DNA of 13,833 nucleotides, taken from the NCBI GenBank assembly GCA_900770725.1, contig CAAGLL010000044.1, positions 1-13,833 on the forward strand. The letters are read 5' to 3'. The stretch comes from an uncultured Succinivibrio sp. GTDB lineage: Bacteria; Pseudomonadota; Gammaproteobacteria; Enterobacterales; Succinivibrionaceae. Positions 1 to 7,226 of the stretch are shown here, in pieces. Position 1 is the first letter of the stretch; every line of letters begins with the position of its first letter. Under the pieces are notes generated by a model that worked only from the letters and a program-made list of their open reading frames with translations, was not told where the DNA came from and ran no database searches. A program made the translations under genes and the position numbers.

Positions 1-38
1 AGTCTAATTTGGCCCCTTTTTACATGATTTTAAGGCTG

Positions 39-1412
39 TTAGCCGAAGATATTCACATAGCCCACCGCAAGCAGGAACGCGATGATCACGGGGATGACCA
101 GCTTGAAGTACCAGTAGAGCTTAGGCGAGAGCTTAGGCCCCTCGCCCTCGTTGACCTCGGCGATGTAGCGCTTCCACTGCATGCCGGTCTTCGCGGTGAT
201 GAAGATCACCATGAAGAGCGAGCCCAGAGGCAGGATGTTGTTTGAGATGAGGAAGTCCTGGAGATCCATGATCGCGGAGTTCCCGCCCATCGGGTGGATC
301 CAGGAGAGCACGTTGAACCCAAGGAGCGCCGGCATCGAGATCACCATGATGATCACGAAGTTCACCGCGACCGACTTCAGGCGGCTTATGCCGAAGACCT
401 CCATGCAGATGGCGATGATCGACTCGTAGACGGCGATGAGCGTGGACATCGCGGCGATGAGCATGAAGAGGAAGAAGAGCGCGCCCCAGAACCTGCCGCC
501 TGCCATGTTCGCGAAGACGGTGTTCATGGTAACGAAGAGCAGGCTCGGACCCGAGTCAGGCTGCACGCCGTAGCTGAAGCAGGCCGGGAAGATCACGAAG
601 CCCGCAAGCAGCGCGACCACGGTGTCGAGTCCTGCGATCCAGCAGGCCTCGGAGAGCAGCGTGTGGCGCTTGTTCACGTAGGTCCCGAAGATCTCAATGG
701 AGCCCTGGCCGACACTTAACGTGAAGAAGGCCTGGCCCATGGCCGCCCAAAGCGCCTGCATGAAGCCGTGCTCCTCAAGGCGCGACCAGTCGGGCTTCAA
801 GTAGTAGGAGATGCCCTCGGCAAAGCCGTCGAGCGTGACCGAGCGCACCGACATGAAGACGAGCAGCGCCAGAAGCAGGAGCATCAGGGGCTTGGTGATG
901 TGCTCAAGCCCGCGGTCCACGCCCAATGCGACGATGACGAAGCAGACCACGGTCACCGTGGTCATGCACACGAACATCACGAGCGGGTTTGCCAGCAGCT
1001 CCCCGAAGTTCTGCCCCGCGACCTGCTGCGTGAGCCCCGGCTCGAAGGCGCCGCCGGTGAACTTGACGCAGTAGTAGAGCATCCAGCCGGTGATGAGGCC
1101 GTAGAACGACATCAGGATGTAGCTGCCCGGGATGAGCCAGAACTTGTTCAGGTGCCAGTGGGTGCCCGGCTTCTCGAGGATGTTGAAGGCCGTGGCGATG
1201 GATCTGCGCGAGGAGCGGCCGATGGCCAGCTCGACGGTGAGCAGCGGCACGCCGACGCCCAGCAGGAAGAGCAGGTAGATGATGACGAAGATGGCCCCGC
1301 CGTACTGCCCCGTGATGTAGGGGAAGCGCCACACGTTGCCAAGGCCGATGGCGCAGCCTGCCGCGACGAGCAGGAAGCCGAGCCTCGTAGAGAACTGGTC
1401 GCGTTCTGCCAT
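39..1412 (-). CDS. NSS-family sodium-coupled amino-acid symporter, paralog 1
   Basis: 457-residue inner-membrane protein of the SLC6/LeuT (NSS) family, expected to couple Na+ entry to uptake of an amino acid or related amine. The TM1 signature AGCAIGLGNVWRFP (about residues 18-31) matches LeuT TM1, including the Na+-binding Asn (N26) and gate Arg (R29). TM3 has Y104, near LeuT Tyr108. TM6 reads GQAFFTLSVGQG (226-237). TM7 carries an Asp (D263) where chloride-independent bacterial members such as Tyt1 have an acidic residue. TM8 AAMST (320-324) supplies Na2 hydroxyls. Length and about 11 TM segments fit the short bacterial subgroup. Start ATG has GGAG nine bases upstream. It is the last gene of the tandem trio, 80 bases after paralog 2. 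Q236 sits at the LeuT Phe259 substrate-pocket position, so its substrate probably differs from its neighbours'. Substrate unknown. Confidence 0.93.
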   Translation of the reverse strand: MAERDQFSTRLGFLLVAAGCAIGLGNVWRFPYITGQYGGAIFVIIYLLFLLGVGVPLLTVELAIGRSSRRSIATAFNILEKPGTHWHLNKFWLIPGSYILMSFYGLITGWMLYYCVKFTGGAFEPGLTQQVAGQNFGELLANPLVMFVCMTTVTVVCFVIVALGVDRGLEHITKPLMLLLLALLVFMSVRSVTLDGFAEGISYYLKPDWSRLEEHGFMQALWAAMGQAFFTLSVGQGSIEIFGTYVNKRHTLLSEACWIAGLDTVVALLAGFVIFPACFSYGVQPDSGPSLLFVTMNTVFANMAGGRFWGALFFLFMLIAAMSTLIAVYESIIAICMEVFGISRLKSVAVNFVIIMVISMPALLGFNVLSWIHPMGGNSAIMDLQDFLISNNILPLGSLFMVIFITAKTGMQWKRYIAEVNEGEGPKLSPKLYWYFKLVIPVIIAFLLAVGYVNIFG

Positions 1413-1462
1413 TTTTTCAAACTCCGTTTTTCTAGTAATCGAATGGTTGGAAAGCCGTCAAA

Positions 1463-1485
1463 GGGGCGCGGCGCCGCCGCGCCCC
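1463..1485 (-). promoter_or_regulatory. GC-rich intergenic hairpin between NSS paralogs 2 and 1
   Basis: A perfect 10-bp inverted repeat, GGGGCGCGGC and GCCGCGCCCC with a 3-base loop, lies in the 80-base gap. On the minus strand it is followed by TTTGACGG, too poor in T for a confident terminator. It could be an attenuator or an mRNA processing/stability element lowering or uncoupling expression of the last gene. The structure is seen; the role is inferred. Confidence 0.5.
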
Positions 1486-1492
1486 CGGCCTC

Positions 1493-2872
1493 CTACTTGA
1501 AGAAGATCCCGATGTAGCCCTGCACGAAGAGCAGCGCGATGAGCAGCGGCAGCAGCGTGCGGTAGTAGCCGCGCGCAAAGCGCGGCAGCTTCGGGCCCAC
1601 GCCCTGGTTGCACTCGGCGAGGTAGTTGTCAAAGCCCCAGCCGCGCTTTGCCACGATGTAGATGACGTAGACCATCGCGCCCAGGGGCAGGATGTTCTCC
1701 GAGAGCACGAAGTCGTAGGTGTCGAGGATCGTGCTCTCCCCGCCCATCGGGTGGATCCACGAGAGCAGGTTGTAGCCGAGCATGCAGGGCAGCCCCAGCA
1801 GGATCACGGCCACGAAGTTCACGCCCACGGCCTTGAGCCTGCTCCAGCCGAAGAGGTCCATGCAGATGCCGATGAGGTTCTCGAACACCGCGATGAGCGT
1901 CGAGACTGCCGCGAAGAGCATGAAGATGAAGAAGAGCCCGCCCCAGAACTGGCCGCCCTGCATGTCCGAGAACACGGAGACCAGGGTCACGAAGATGAGC
2001 CCCGGGCCAGCGCCAGGCTCGATGCCGTAGCTGAAGCAGGCCGGGAAGATCACCACGCCCGCCAGCAGCGCCACCACGGTGTCGAGGATGGTGATGAGCA
2101 CCGACTCGTAGGCGAGGCTGCAGCGGCGGCTCATGTACGATCCGAAGATCTGGATCGACCCCACACCGAGCCCCAGCGTGAAGAAGGCCTGCCCCATGGC
2201 CGCCGAGAGCGTCTCCATGAGCCCCGAGGCCTTGATGTGGGAGAGATCGGGCTTTAGGTAGTAGCTCATGCCGTCGGAGAACCCCGGCAGCGTGAACGAG
2301 CGCGCGGCGAGGAAGGCCAGGAGCAGGAAGAGCAGCATCATCATGGGCTTGGTGATGCGCTCGACGCCCTTGCGAAGCCCGAGCGCGCAGACGCCAAACG
2401 AGAATGCGGTGACGAGGAGCGTGCAGAGGAACTGGATCCCGGGCTCTTGGAGCATCTGCCCGAAATAGGCGCCTGCCTGATCCTGGGCGATGTGGGTGCC
2501 GAAGCCCCCGGTGGCGGTCTTCACGGCGTAGTAGAGCATCCAGCCCGTGACCAGCGAGTAGAAGGCCATCAGGATGTAGTTGCCCGCGATCATCCAGTAC
2601 TTGTTGCGGGCAAAGCCGCTGCCCGGGGTCAGCGTCTCGAACGAGGCGCCCAGGCTCCTGCGCGAGGCGCGGCCCACTGCAAGCTCTATGGAGAGCATCG
2701 GGATCCCCACGAGCAGGAGGAAGGCGATGTAGATGAGCACGAATATGGCCCCGCCGTACTGCCCCGTGATGTAGGGGAAGCGCCAGACGTTGCCAAGCCC
2801 GATGGCGCAGCCTGCGGTGATGAGGACGAAGCCGAGCCTTGATGAGAACTGCTCGCGTTCCTTGAGAGCCAT
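1493..2872 (-). CDS. NSS-family sodium-coupled amino-acid symporter, paralog 2
   Basis: 459-residue LeuT-fold transporter, colinear with its two neighbours throughout. TM1 has AGCAIGLGNVWRFP (about 20-33). TM6 is GQAFFTLGLGVG (227-238): the unwound-helix Ser of LeuT (Ser256) is replaced by G234, and the Phe259 position is V237. TM7 has the conserved Asp (D264) in LDTVVALL. TM8 has AAVST for the Na2 site. The start ATG lies four bases after the stop of paralog 3. Its Shine-Dalgarno GGAGG, eight bases upstream, lies inside the end of that gene, so the two are probably translationally coupled. The Gly at the Ser256 position is the clearest difference from the other two copies. Substrate unknown, probably an amino acid. 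Confidence 0.93.
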   Translation of the reverse strand: MALKEREQFSSRLGFVLITAGCAIGLGNVWRFPYITGQYGGAIFVLIYIAFLLLVGIPMLSIELAVGRASRRSLGASFETLTPGSGFARNKYWMIAGNYILMAFYSLVTGWMLYYAVKTATGGFGTHIAQDQAGAYFGQMLQEPGIQFLCTLLVTAFSFGVCALGLRKGVERITKPMMMLLFLLLAFLAARSFTLPGFSDGMSYYLKPDLSHIKASGLMETLSAAMGQAFFTLGLGVGSIQIFGSYMSRRCSLAYESVLITILDTVVALLAGVVIFPACFSYGIEPGAGPGLIFVTLVSVFSDMQGGQFWGGLFFIFMLFAAVSTLIAVFENLIGICMDLFGWSRLKAVGVNFVAVILLGLPCMLGYNLLSWIHPMGGESTILDTYDFVLSENILPLGAMVYVIYIVAKRGWGFDNYLAECNQGVGPKLPRFARGYYRTLLPLLIALLFVQGYIGIFFK

Positions 2873-2876
2873 GATG

Positions 2877-4253
2877 TCAGCCTCCGAATGCCGAGAAGTA
2901 GCAGTTGATGATGAGCAGCGCGATTACCACCGGGAGCACCAGGCGGTAGTACCAGAAGCACCAGGCCGGGACCTTGGCGCCCTGCCCGCGGTTGGCCTCC
3001 TCGAGGTAGCCCTTGAAGCCCCAGCCGTTCTTCAAGGTCACGAAGAGCACGTAGAAGAACGCGCCCAAGGGCAGGAGGTTGTCGCTGATGATGAAGTCCT
3101 CGAGGTCGAGGAAGGTGCTGCCACCGCCCATCGGGTGGACGTCCGAGAGCACGTTGAAGCCCAGGAGGCAGGGCAGCGAGATCACGACGATGATGACGAA
3201 GTTCACCGCCACGGCGCGGCGGCGGGAGGTGGTGAAGAGCTCCATCCAGATGGCGATGATGTTCTCGAACACCGCGATGAGGGTCGAGAGCGAGGCGAAG
3301 GCCATGAACATGAAGAACAGCCCGCCCCAGATCATGCCGTGGGACATGTGCGAGAACACGGAGACCAGCGTCACGAAGATGAGGCTCGGGCCCTGATCGG
3401 GCTGCACGCCGTAGCTGAAGCACGCCGGGAAGATGATGAAGCCCGAGAGCAGCGCCACAACGGTGTCGAGCACCGTGATCGACACGGACTCGGAGAGCAG
3501 CGAGTGGCTGCTGTCGGCGTAGGTCGCGAAGACCTGGATGGCGCCGACGCCGATGGAGAGCGTGAAGAAGGCCTGCGCCATGGCAGCCGAGAGGATCTCG
3601 ACCAGCGAATGCGACTCGAAGGCCTTGGGATCGGGGGCGAGGTAGTAGGTCACGCCCTCGGCAAACCCCGGCAGCAGCGCCGAGCGCGCGGCGAGGAACG
3701 CCAGGAGCAGGAAGAGCAGCATCATCATGGGCTTGGTGATGCGCTCGACGCCCTTGCGCAGCCCCATCGCGCAGATCCCAAAGCCTATGGCGACCACCGC
3801 GAGCATGCTCATGAGCATGTTTGCCGGCGAGGCGAGCATCTGGGAGAAGGCCGCGGCGGAGTCCTGCGCGCTCGTGTCCACCCCGAACTCGCCGGTGAAG
3901 GCCTTGATGCAGTAGTAGAGCATCCAGCCTGCGACCACGCTGTAGAAGGACATCAGCACGTAGTTGCCGATGATCATCGGGTACTTGAAGCGGTGCAGCT
4001 TCGCCCCCGGCTGCTCTAGGATCTCGAAGGATCTTGCGAGCGTGCGCCTGGAGGCGCGGCCGACCGCCAGCTCCACCGTGAGCAGCGGGATCCCGAACAG
4101 CGCCAGGAAGCCTAGGTAGATCAGCACGAAGATCGCGCCGCCGTACTGGCCGACGATGAAGGGGAAGCGCCAGACGTTGCCTAGTCCGATGGCGCAGCCT
4201 GCCGCGATGAGCATGAAGCCCAGGTGCGACGAGAAATGCTCCCTTGTGGGCAT
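2877..4253 (-). CDS. NSS-family sodium-coupled amino-acid symporter, paralog 3 (first gene of the trio)
   Basis: 458-residue NSS transporter. A GTG two codons upstream (4259) is possible, but AGGAG lies seven bases before the ATG at 4253 and directly abuts the GTG, so the ATG is preferred. TM1 AGCAIGLGNVWRFP is at about 18-31. TM6 AQAFFTLSIGVG has S233 at the LeuT Ser256 position and V236 at the Phe259 position. TM7 LDTVVALL carries the acidic residue and TM8 has ASLST. It reads into paralog 2 with a four-base gap. Upstream is the end of pnp with a terminator hairpin, so expression needs either a promoter in 4254-4358, where none is clear, or read-through. Family assignment is strong; the substrate is not determined. 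Confidence 0.93.
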   Translation of the reverse strand: MPTREHFSSHLGFMLIAAGCAIGLGNVWRFPFIVGQYGGAIFVLIYLGFLALFGIPLLTVELAVGRASRRTLARSFEILEQPGAKLHRFKYPMIIGNYVLMSFYSVVAGWMLYYCIKAFTGEFGVDTSAQDSAAAFSQMLASPANMLMSMLAVVAIGFGICAMGLRKGVERITKPMMMLLFLLLAFLAARSALLPGFAEGVTYYLAPDPKAFESHSLVEILSAAMAQAFFTLSIGVGAIQVFATYADSSHSLLSESVSITVLDTVVALLSGFIIFPACFSYGVQPDQGPSLIFVTLVSVFSHMSHGMIWGGLFFMFMAFASLSTLIAVFENIIAIWMELFTTSRRRAVAVNFVIIVVISLPCLLGFNVLSDVHPMGGGSTFLDLEDFIISDNLLPLGAFFYVLFVTLKNGWGFKGYLEEANRGQGAKVPAWCFWYYRLVLPVVIALLIINCYFSAFGG

Positions 4254-4284
4254 ATTCACTCTCCTTTATGCCTGATTGTCCTTT

Positions 4285-4300
4285 GGCGCCTGAGGGCGCC
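4285..4300 (-). promoter_or_regulatory. Small hairpin in the leader of the NSS operon
   Basis: GGCGCC and GGCGCC flank a 4-base loop (TGAG on the plus strand), a perfect 6-bp stem about 30 bases upstream of the first NSS start codon. On the minus strand there is no T run after it, so it is not an obvious terminator for pnp. It may be a leader structure or a 3'-end stabiliser of read-through transcripts. Confidence 0.35.
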
Positions 4301-4305
4301 CTCAT

Positions 4306-4340
4306 TTTAAAAAGCCCGGAAGGCTTCCGCCCCCGGGCTT
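4306..4340 (-). terminator. Probable rho-independent terminator of pnp
   Basis: On the minus strand, AAGCCCGG and CCGGGCTT (plus-strand 4333-4340 and 4312-4319) form an 8-bp stem with a 13-base loop, followed by TTTAAAA. It begins 18 bases after the pnp stop codon. The T run is short, so some read-through into the NSS genes is possible. Confidence 0.7.
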
Positions 4341-4358
4341 GAACCCTCGGCCTTTACA

Positions 4359-6638
4359 TTAGTCCCTGGACCCTTCGGTGCCGGCGGCGTGCGCGTAGGG
4401 ATCAGGATCCTGCGCGCCTTCGCCAGCGGCCTCGGGCTGCTCTTCGCCCTGGGCCACGGCAGGCTCGGAGGCGGCCTCGGGCTGGGCTTCAGCGCCCTCG
4501 CCTTCTGCTGCTTCAGCCTTGGCCTCGGCGGCCCTGGCCATGTCCTCGGCCACGGCCTTGATAGACAGGCGGATGCGCCCGGAGCTGTCGATGTCGAGCA
4601 CCTTGACCTTCACGACGTCGCCCACCCTCAGGTAGTCGCCGACGTTCTCGACGCGCTCGTCGGCGATCTGGGAGATGTGGACGAGGCCGTCCTTGCCCGG
4701 CAGTATGGTCACGAAGGCGCCGAAGTCGGTGATCCTCGCGACCTTGCCCTCGTAGATCTTGCCGATCTCGACGTCGGCGAGCAGATCGCCGATGGCCTTG
4801 ACCGCCGCGTCGGCGGAGGCCTTGGAGGAGGCGGCGATCTTGACGGTGCCGTCGTCCTCGACGTCGATCTGGGAGTTGGTGGCCTGCTGGACCGAGCGGA
4901 CGTTGTAGCCGCCCTTGCCGATGACTTCCTTGACCTTGTTCGCCGGGACCTTCATGGTCACGATCCTGGGGGCGAACTCGGAGATGTCCTGGCGCGGGGC
5001 GGGCAGGGCCTTCTCCATCACGTTCAGGATGTGCATCCTCGCCGCGTGGGCGTCGGTGAGCGCCTGCTGCATGATCTCGCGGGTGATGCCGTCGGTCTTG
5101 ATGTCCATCTGCAGCGCGGTGACGCCGTCGCGGGTGCCCGCGACCTTGAAGTCCATGTCGCCCAAGTGGTCCTCGTCGCCCATGATGTCGGTGAGCACCG
5201 CCACGCGGTCGCCCTCCTTCACCAGGCCCATCGCGATGCCGGCCACCGGCGCGCTGCAGGGCACGCCAGCGTCGAAGAGCGCGAGGCTGCCCGAGCACAC
5301 TGAAGCCATCGAGGACGAGCCGTTGGACTCGGTGATCTCCGATACCAGGCGGATGGTGTACGGGAACTTGTCAAGCGGCGGGAGCACCGCGCGCAGCGCG
5401 CGCTTGGCAAGGCGCCCATGGCCGATCTCGCGGCGCTTGGGCGAGCCGATGAGGCCGGTCTCGCCCACGCAGTACGGCGGGAAGTTGTAGTGCATGATGA
5501 AGCGGTCGGACCTGACGCCTGCCATGTCCTCGAAGGTCTGCGCGTCGCGCTCGGACCCCAGGGTGCACACGCCTATGGACTGGGTCTCGCCGCGGGTGAA
5601 CAGCGCGCTGCCGTGGGCGCGGGGGAGGATCCCGGTTGCGATGGTCAGCGGGCGGATCATGCGGAGCGTCCTGCCGTCGATGCGCTTCTCGCCGTTCAGG
5701 ATGCGCTCGCGCACCAGGCTGCGCTCCATGTTGAAGAAGATCTTGGCGATCTCCCCCTCGCGTCCCTCCCACTTGGGATCGGAGGCGATGATCTTCTCGG
5801 CAGTCTCGCGGCGGATCGCCTCGAGGGCGTCCTGGCGCTCAAGCTTGTCCTCGATCCTGTAGGCCTCGCCCACGCGCTCGAAGGCCTCGTCCCTGACCGC
5901 CTGCGCAAGCTCGGCGCTCGACTCGGGGCGGTGCCAATCCCACTTGGGGCGGGCGACCTTGGCGGCGAACTCGTTGATGCCCTGCACCACGGCCTGGAGC
6001 TGCTCCTGGCCGTACATCACGGCGCCGAGCATCACGGACTCGGGGAGGATCGAAGCCTCTGACTCGACCATCACGACGGCCTTTGAGGTGCCGGCGACCA
6101 CGAGGTCGAGCTTTGAATTGGCCTGCTCGGAGACCAGCGGATCGAGCACGTACTTGCCGTCGACATAGCCCACGCGCGCCGCGCCCAGCGGGCCATGCCA
6201 GGGCAGGCCCGAGGTCGCCATCGCCGCCGAGGCGCCGATGATCGAGATGATGTCGGTGGGAACCTCGGGGTTGGCCGACATCACAGTCACCACCACCTGG
6301 GTCTCGTTGACGAAGCCTGACGGGAAGAGCGGCCTGAGCGGGCGGTCGATGAGCCTTGAGATCAGCGTCTCGCCCTCGGAGGCGCGGCCCTCGCGGCGGA
6401 AGAAGCTGACGGGGATGCGGCCTGCGGCGTAGGTGCGCTCCTGGTAGTTGACCGTGAGCGGGAAGAAGTCGCGGCCCTCGACCTCCTCGCTGCGGTTGCA
6501 GACGACGGTGGCCAGGACGACGGTGTCGTCCATCGAGGCCATGACGGCCGAATCGGCCTGGCGGCCGATGGCGCCGGTCTCGAGGGTGATTTTGTGCCTT
6601 CCATACTGGAAGGTGTGGGTTACAGGGTTAAGGTTCAT
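4359..6638 (-). CDS. pnp: Polyribonucleotide nucleotidyltransferase (PNPase)
   Basis: 759-residue trimeric 3'-5' phosphorolytic exoribonuclease that degrades mRNA with release of nucleoside diphosphates; in many gammaproteobacteria it is part of the degradosome. Domains in order: first RNase PH core (about 5-225), helical linker, second RNase PH core (about 310-555) with EITESNGSSSMASVC (434-448) and the metal/phosphate segment GDEDHLGDMDFK (487-498), KH domain with VIGKGG (572-577), and S1 domain (about 625-695). Start ATG has GGAG eight bases upstream. It lies downstream of rpsO in the conserved order. The family is usually near 700-711 residues; here residues about 697-759 form an extra Ala/Glu-rich acidic tail of low complexity, possibly a partner-binding or disordered extension. 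Function is certain; the role of the tail is not. Confidence 0.98.
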   Translation of the reverse strand: MNLNPVTHTFQYGRHKITLETGAIGRQADSAVMASMDDTVVLATVVCNRSEEVEGRDFFPLTVNYQERTYAAGRIPVSFFRREGRASEGETLISRLIDRPLRPLFPSGFVNETQVVVTVMSANPEVPTDIISIIGASAAMATSGLPWHGPLGAARVGYVDGKYVLDPLVSEQANSKLDLVVAGTSKAVVMVESEASILPESVMLGAVMYGQEQLQAVVQGINEFAAKVARPKWDWHRPESSAELAQAVRDEAFERVGEAYRIEDKLERQDALEAIRRETAEKIIASDPKWEGREGEIAKIFFNMERSLVRERILNGEKRIDGRTLRMIRPLTIATGILPRAHGSALFTRGETQSIGVCTLGSERDAQTFEDMAGVRSDRFIMHYNFPPYCVGETGLIGSPKRREIGHGRLAKRALRAVLPPLDKFPYTIRLVSEITESNGSSSMASVCSGSLALFDAGVPCSAPVAGIAMGLVKEGDRVAVLTDIMGDEDHLGDMDFKVAGTRDGVTALQMDIKTDGITREIMQQALTDAHAARMHILNVMEKALPAPRQDISEFAPRIVTMKVPANKVKEVIGKGGYNVRSVQQATNSQIDVEDDGTVKIAASSKASADAAVKAIGDLLADVEIGKIYEGKVARITDFGAFVTILPGKDGLVHISQIADERVENVGDYLRVGDVVKVKVLDIDSSGRIRLSIKAVAEDMARAAEAKAEAAEGEGAEAQPEAASEPAVAQGEEQPEAAGEGAQDPDPYAHAAGTEGSRD

Positions 6639-6654
6639 CAGAATTCTCCGGCTC

Positions 6655-6689
6655 GGTCCGCCCTAATCTGCACACGCTGCCCGCGGACC
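6655..6689 (-). promoter_or_regulatory. pnp: Stem-loop in the pnp leader
   Basis: GGTCCGC (6655-6661) and GCGGACC (6683-6689) form a perfect 7-bp stem enclosing 21 bases, between the rpsO terminator and the pnp ribosome-binding site. In E. coli a leader hairpin at this location is cut by RNase III, after which PNPase represses its own message. The position matches; the mechanism here is inferred. Confidence 0.45.
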
Positions 6690-6698
6690 TTTCGTGCT

Positions 6699-6726
6699 AA
6701 AAAATGGGCGGCTCATCTAGCCGCCC
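6699..6726 (-). terminator. Rho-independent terminator of rpsO
   Basis: On the minus strand GGGCGGCT and AGCCGCCC pair over a 5-base loop and are followed by ATTTTTT. It lies 16 bases after the rpsO stop and upstream of pnp. As in E. coli, partial read-through would supply pnp transcripts; no separate pnp promoter is evident in the roughly 60 bases that remain. Confidence 0.88.
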
Positions 6727-6742
6727 TTGCCAGCCGCTGGGA

Positions 6743-7009
6743 TCAGCGACGGAGCTTGAGTTTTTCAACCACTGCCGCGTAGCGGGAAAGATCCTTGCTC
6801 TTGAGGTAGTCAAGCATCTTGCGGCGCTGTGCGACCAGGCGGAGCAGGCCGCGGCGGCTGTGGTGATCCTTCTTGTGGGTCTGGAAGTGGGGCTGGAGAT
6901 CAGCAATCCTCGCGGTCAGAAGCGCAATCTGCACTTCAGGGTAACCGGTATCCTTGGGGTTGCGGCCGAACTCGGCCACGATCTTAGCTTTGTCTTCAGC
7001 AGTTAACAT
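6743..7009 (-). CDS. rpsO: 30S ribosomal protein S15
   Basis: 88-residue primary 16S-rRNA-binding protein of the small subunit platform. The segment HKKDHHSRRGLLRLVAQRRK, which contacts the central-domain rRNA junction, is intact, as is the family ending KLKLRR. Length equals the usual S15 length of about 89. Start ATG is preceded by AAAGGAGCAAAA, a strong ribosome-binding site. It is followed by a strong terminator and then pnp, the conserved rpsO-pnp pair. S15 represses its own translation in E. coli; no matching leader pseudoknot could be judged by eye here. Confidence 0.98.
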   Translation of the reverse strand: MLTAEDKAKIVAEFGRNPKDTGYPEVQIALLTARIADLQPHFQTHKKDHHSRRGLLRLVAQRRKMLDYLKSKDLSRYAAVVEKLKLRR

Positions 7010-7076
7010 TTTTGCTCCTTTGTGATGACAAAATGGTATTGGCGGCTCCGATCACAAACTCAGAACCGGACAGCGC

Positions 7077-7082
7077 ATTCTA
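7077..7082 (-). promoter_or_regulatory. rpsO: Candidate -10 element for rpsO
   Basis: Minus-strand TGCTAGAAT gives a TAGAAT hexamer with an extended-type TGC just upstream, about 68 bases before the rpsO start. The sequence 17 bases further upstream (GCGAAT) is a poor -35, so the call rests on the -10 only. Confidence 0.4.
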
Positions 7083-7132
7083 GCATGAAGACAGGCGCCA
7101 TTCGCACTGGCGCGGCCGGCGGGGATGCCGCC

Positions 7133-7152
7133 CTTCACAAAATCTTCACAAA
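7133..7152. repeat. Tandem CTTCACAAA repeat, 11-bp period
   Basis: CTTCACAAA occurs at 7133-7141 and again at 7144-7152, one helical turn apart, in the 217-bp gap between the divergent rpsO and rfbC genes. Two half-sites on the same DNA face would suit a regulator, but no known site is recognised. Confidence 0.4.
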
Positions 7153-7171
7153 GGCTTTCAAGATCAAAGGA

Positions 7172-7187
7172 TGCGCCTCATGGCGCA
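7172..7187. promoter_or_regulatory. Inverted repeat over the rfbC -35 region
   Basis: TGCGCC and GGCGCA flank TCAT, a perfect 6-bp dyad covering the position where the -35 for the TATAAT box at 7202 would fall (about 7179-7184). It may be an operator, or a chance dyad in GC-rich DNA. Confidence 0.35.
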
Positions 7188-7201
7188 ATCACGGCCGCGC
7201 C

Positions 7202-7207
7202 TATAAT
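7202..7207 (+). promoter_or_regulatory. -10 element of the rfbC-rfbB promoter
   Basis: A perfect TATAAT lies 19 bases before the rfbC ATG, which predicts a very short leader holding little more than the GGAGG ribosome-binding site. The -35 is weak (CATGGC at 17-bp spacing), which suggests activation or modest expression. Confidence 0.6.
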
Positions 7208-7226
7208 CGGCCCATTGGAGGAACAG

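Noticed and set aside
768..1517. 249-codon plus-strand open frame inside NSS paralog 1
   Set aside because: Antisense shadow with His/Asp/Glu-rich composition; no independent support.
2790..4019. 409-codon plus-strand open frame antisense to NSS paralog 3
   Set aside because: His, Glu, Arg and Val-rich composition typical of the complement of GC-rich coding DNA; the minus-strand frame has full NSS homology.
2686..4305. 539-codon minus-strand frame offset from NSS paralogs 3 and 2
   Set aside because: Arg/His/Pro-rich out-of-frame shadow; its last part only resembles NSS in translation-slipped form and the two true genes account for the DNA.
4389..5303. 304-codon plus-strand open frame inside pnp
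   Set aside because: Low-complexity Gly/Asp/Leu-rich antisense shadow of pnp, with no ribosome-binding site or family motif.
7125..7226. 34-codon N-terminal extension of rfbC
   Set aside because: It covers the TATAAT box and the repeats, lacks homology, and a strong GGAGG marks the start at 7227.
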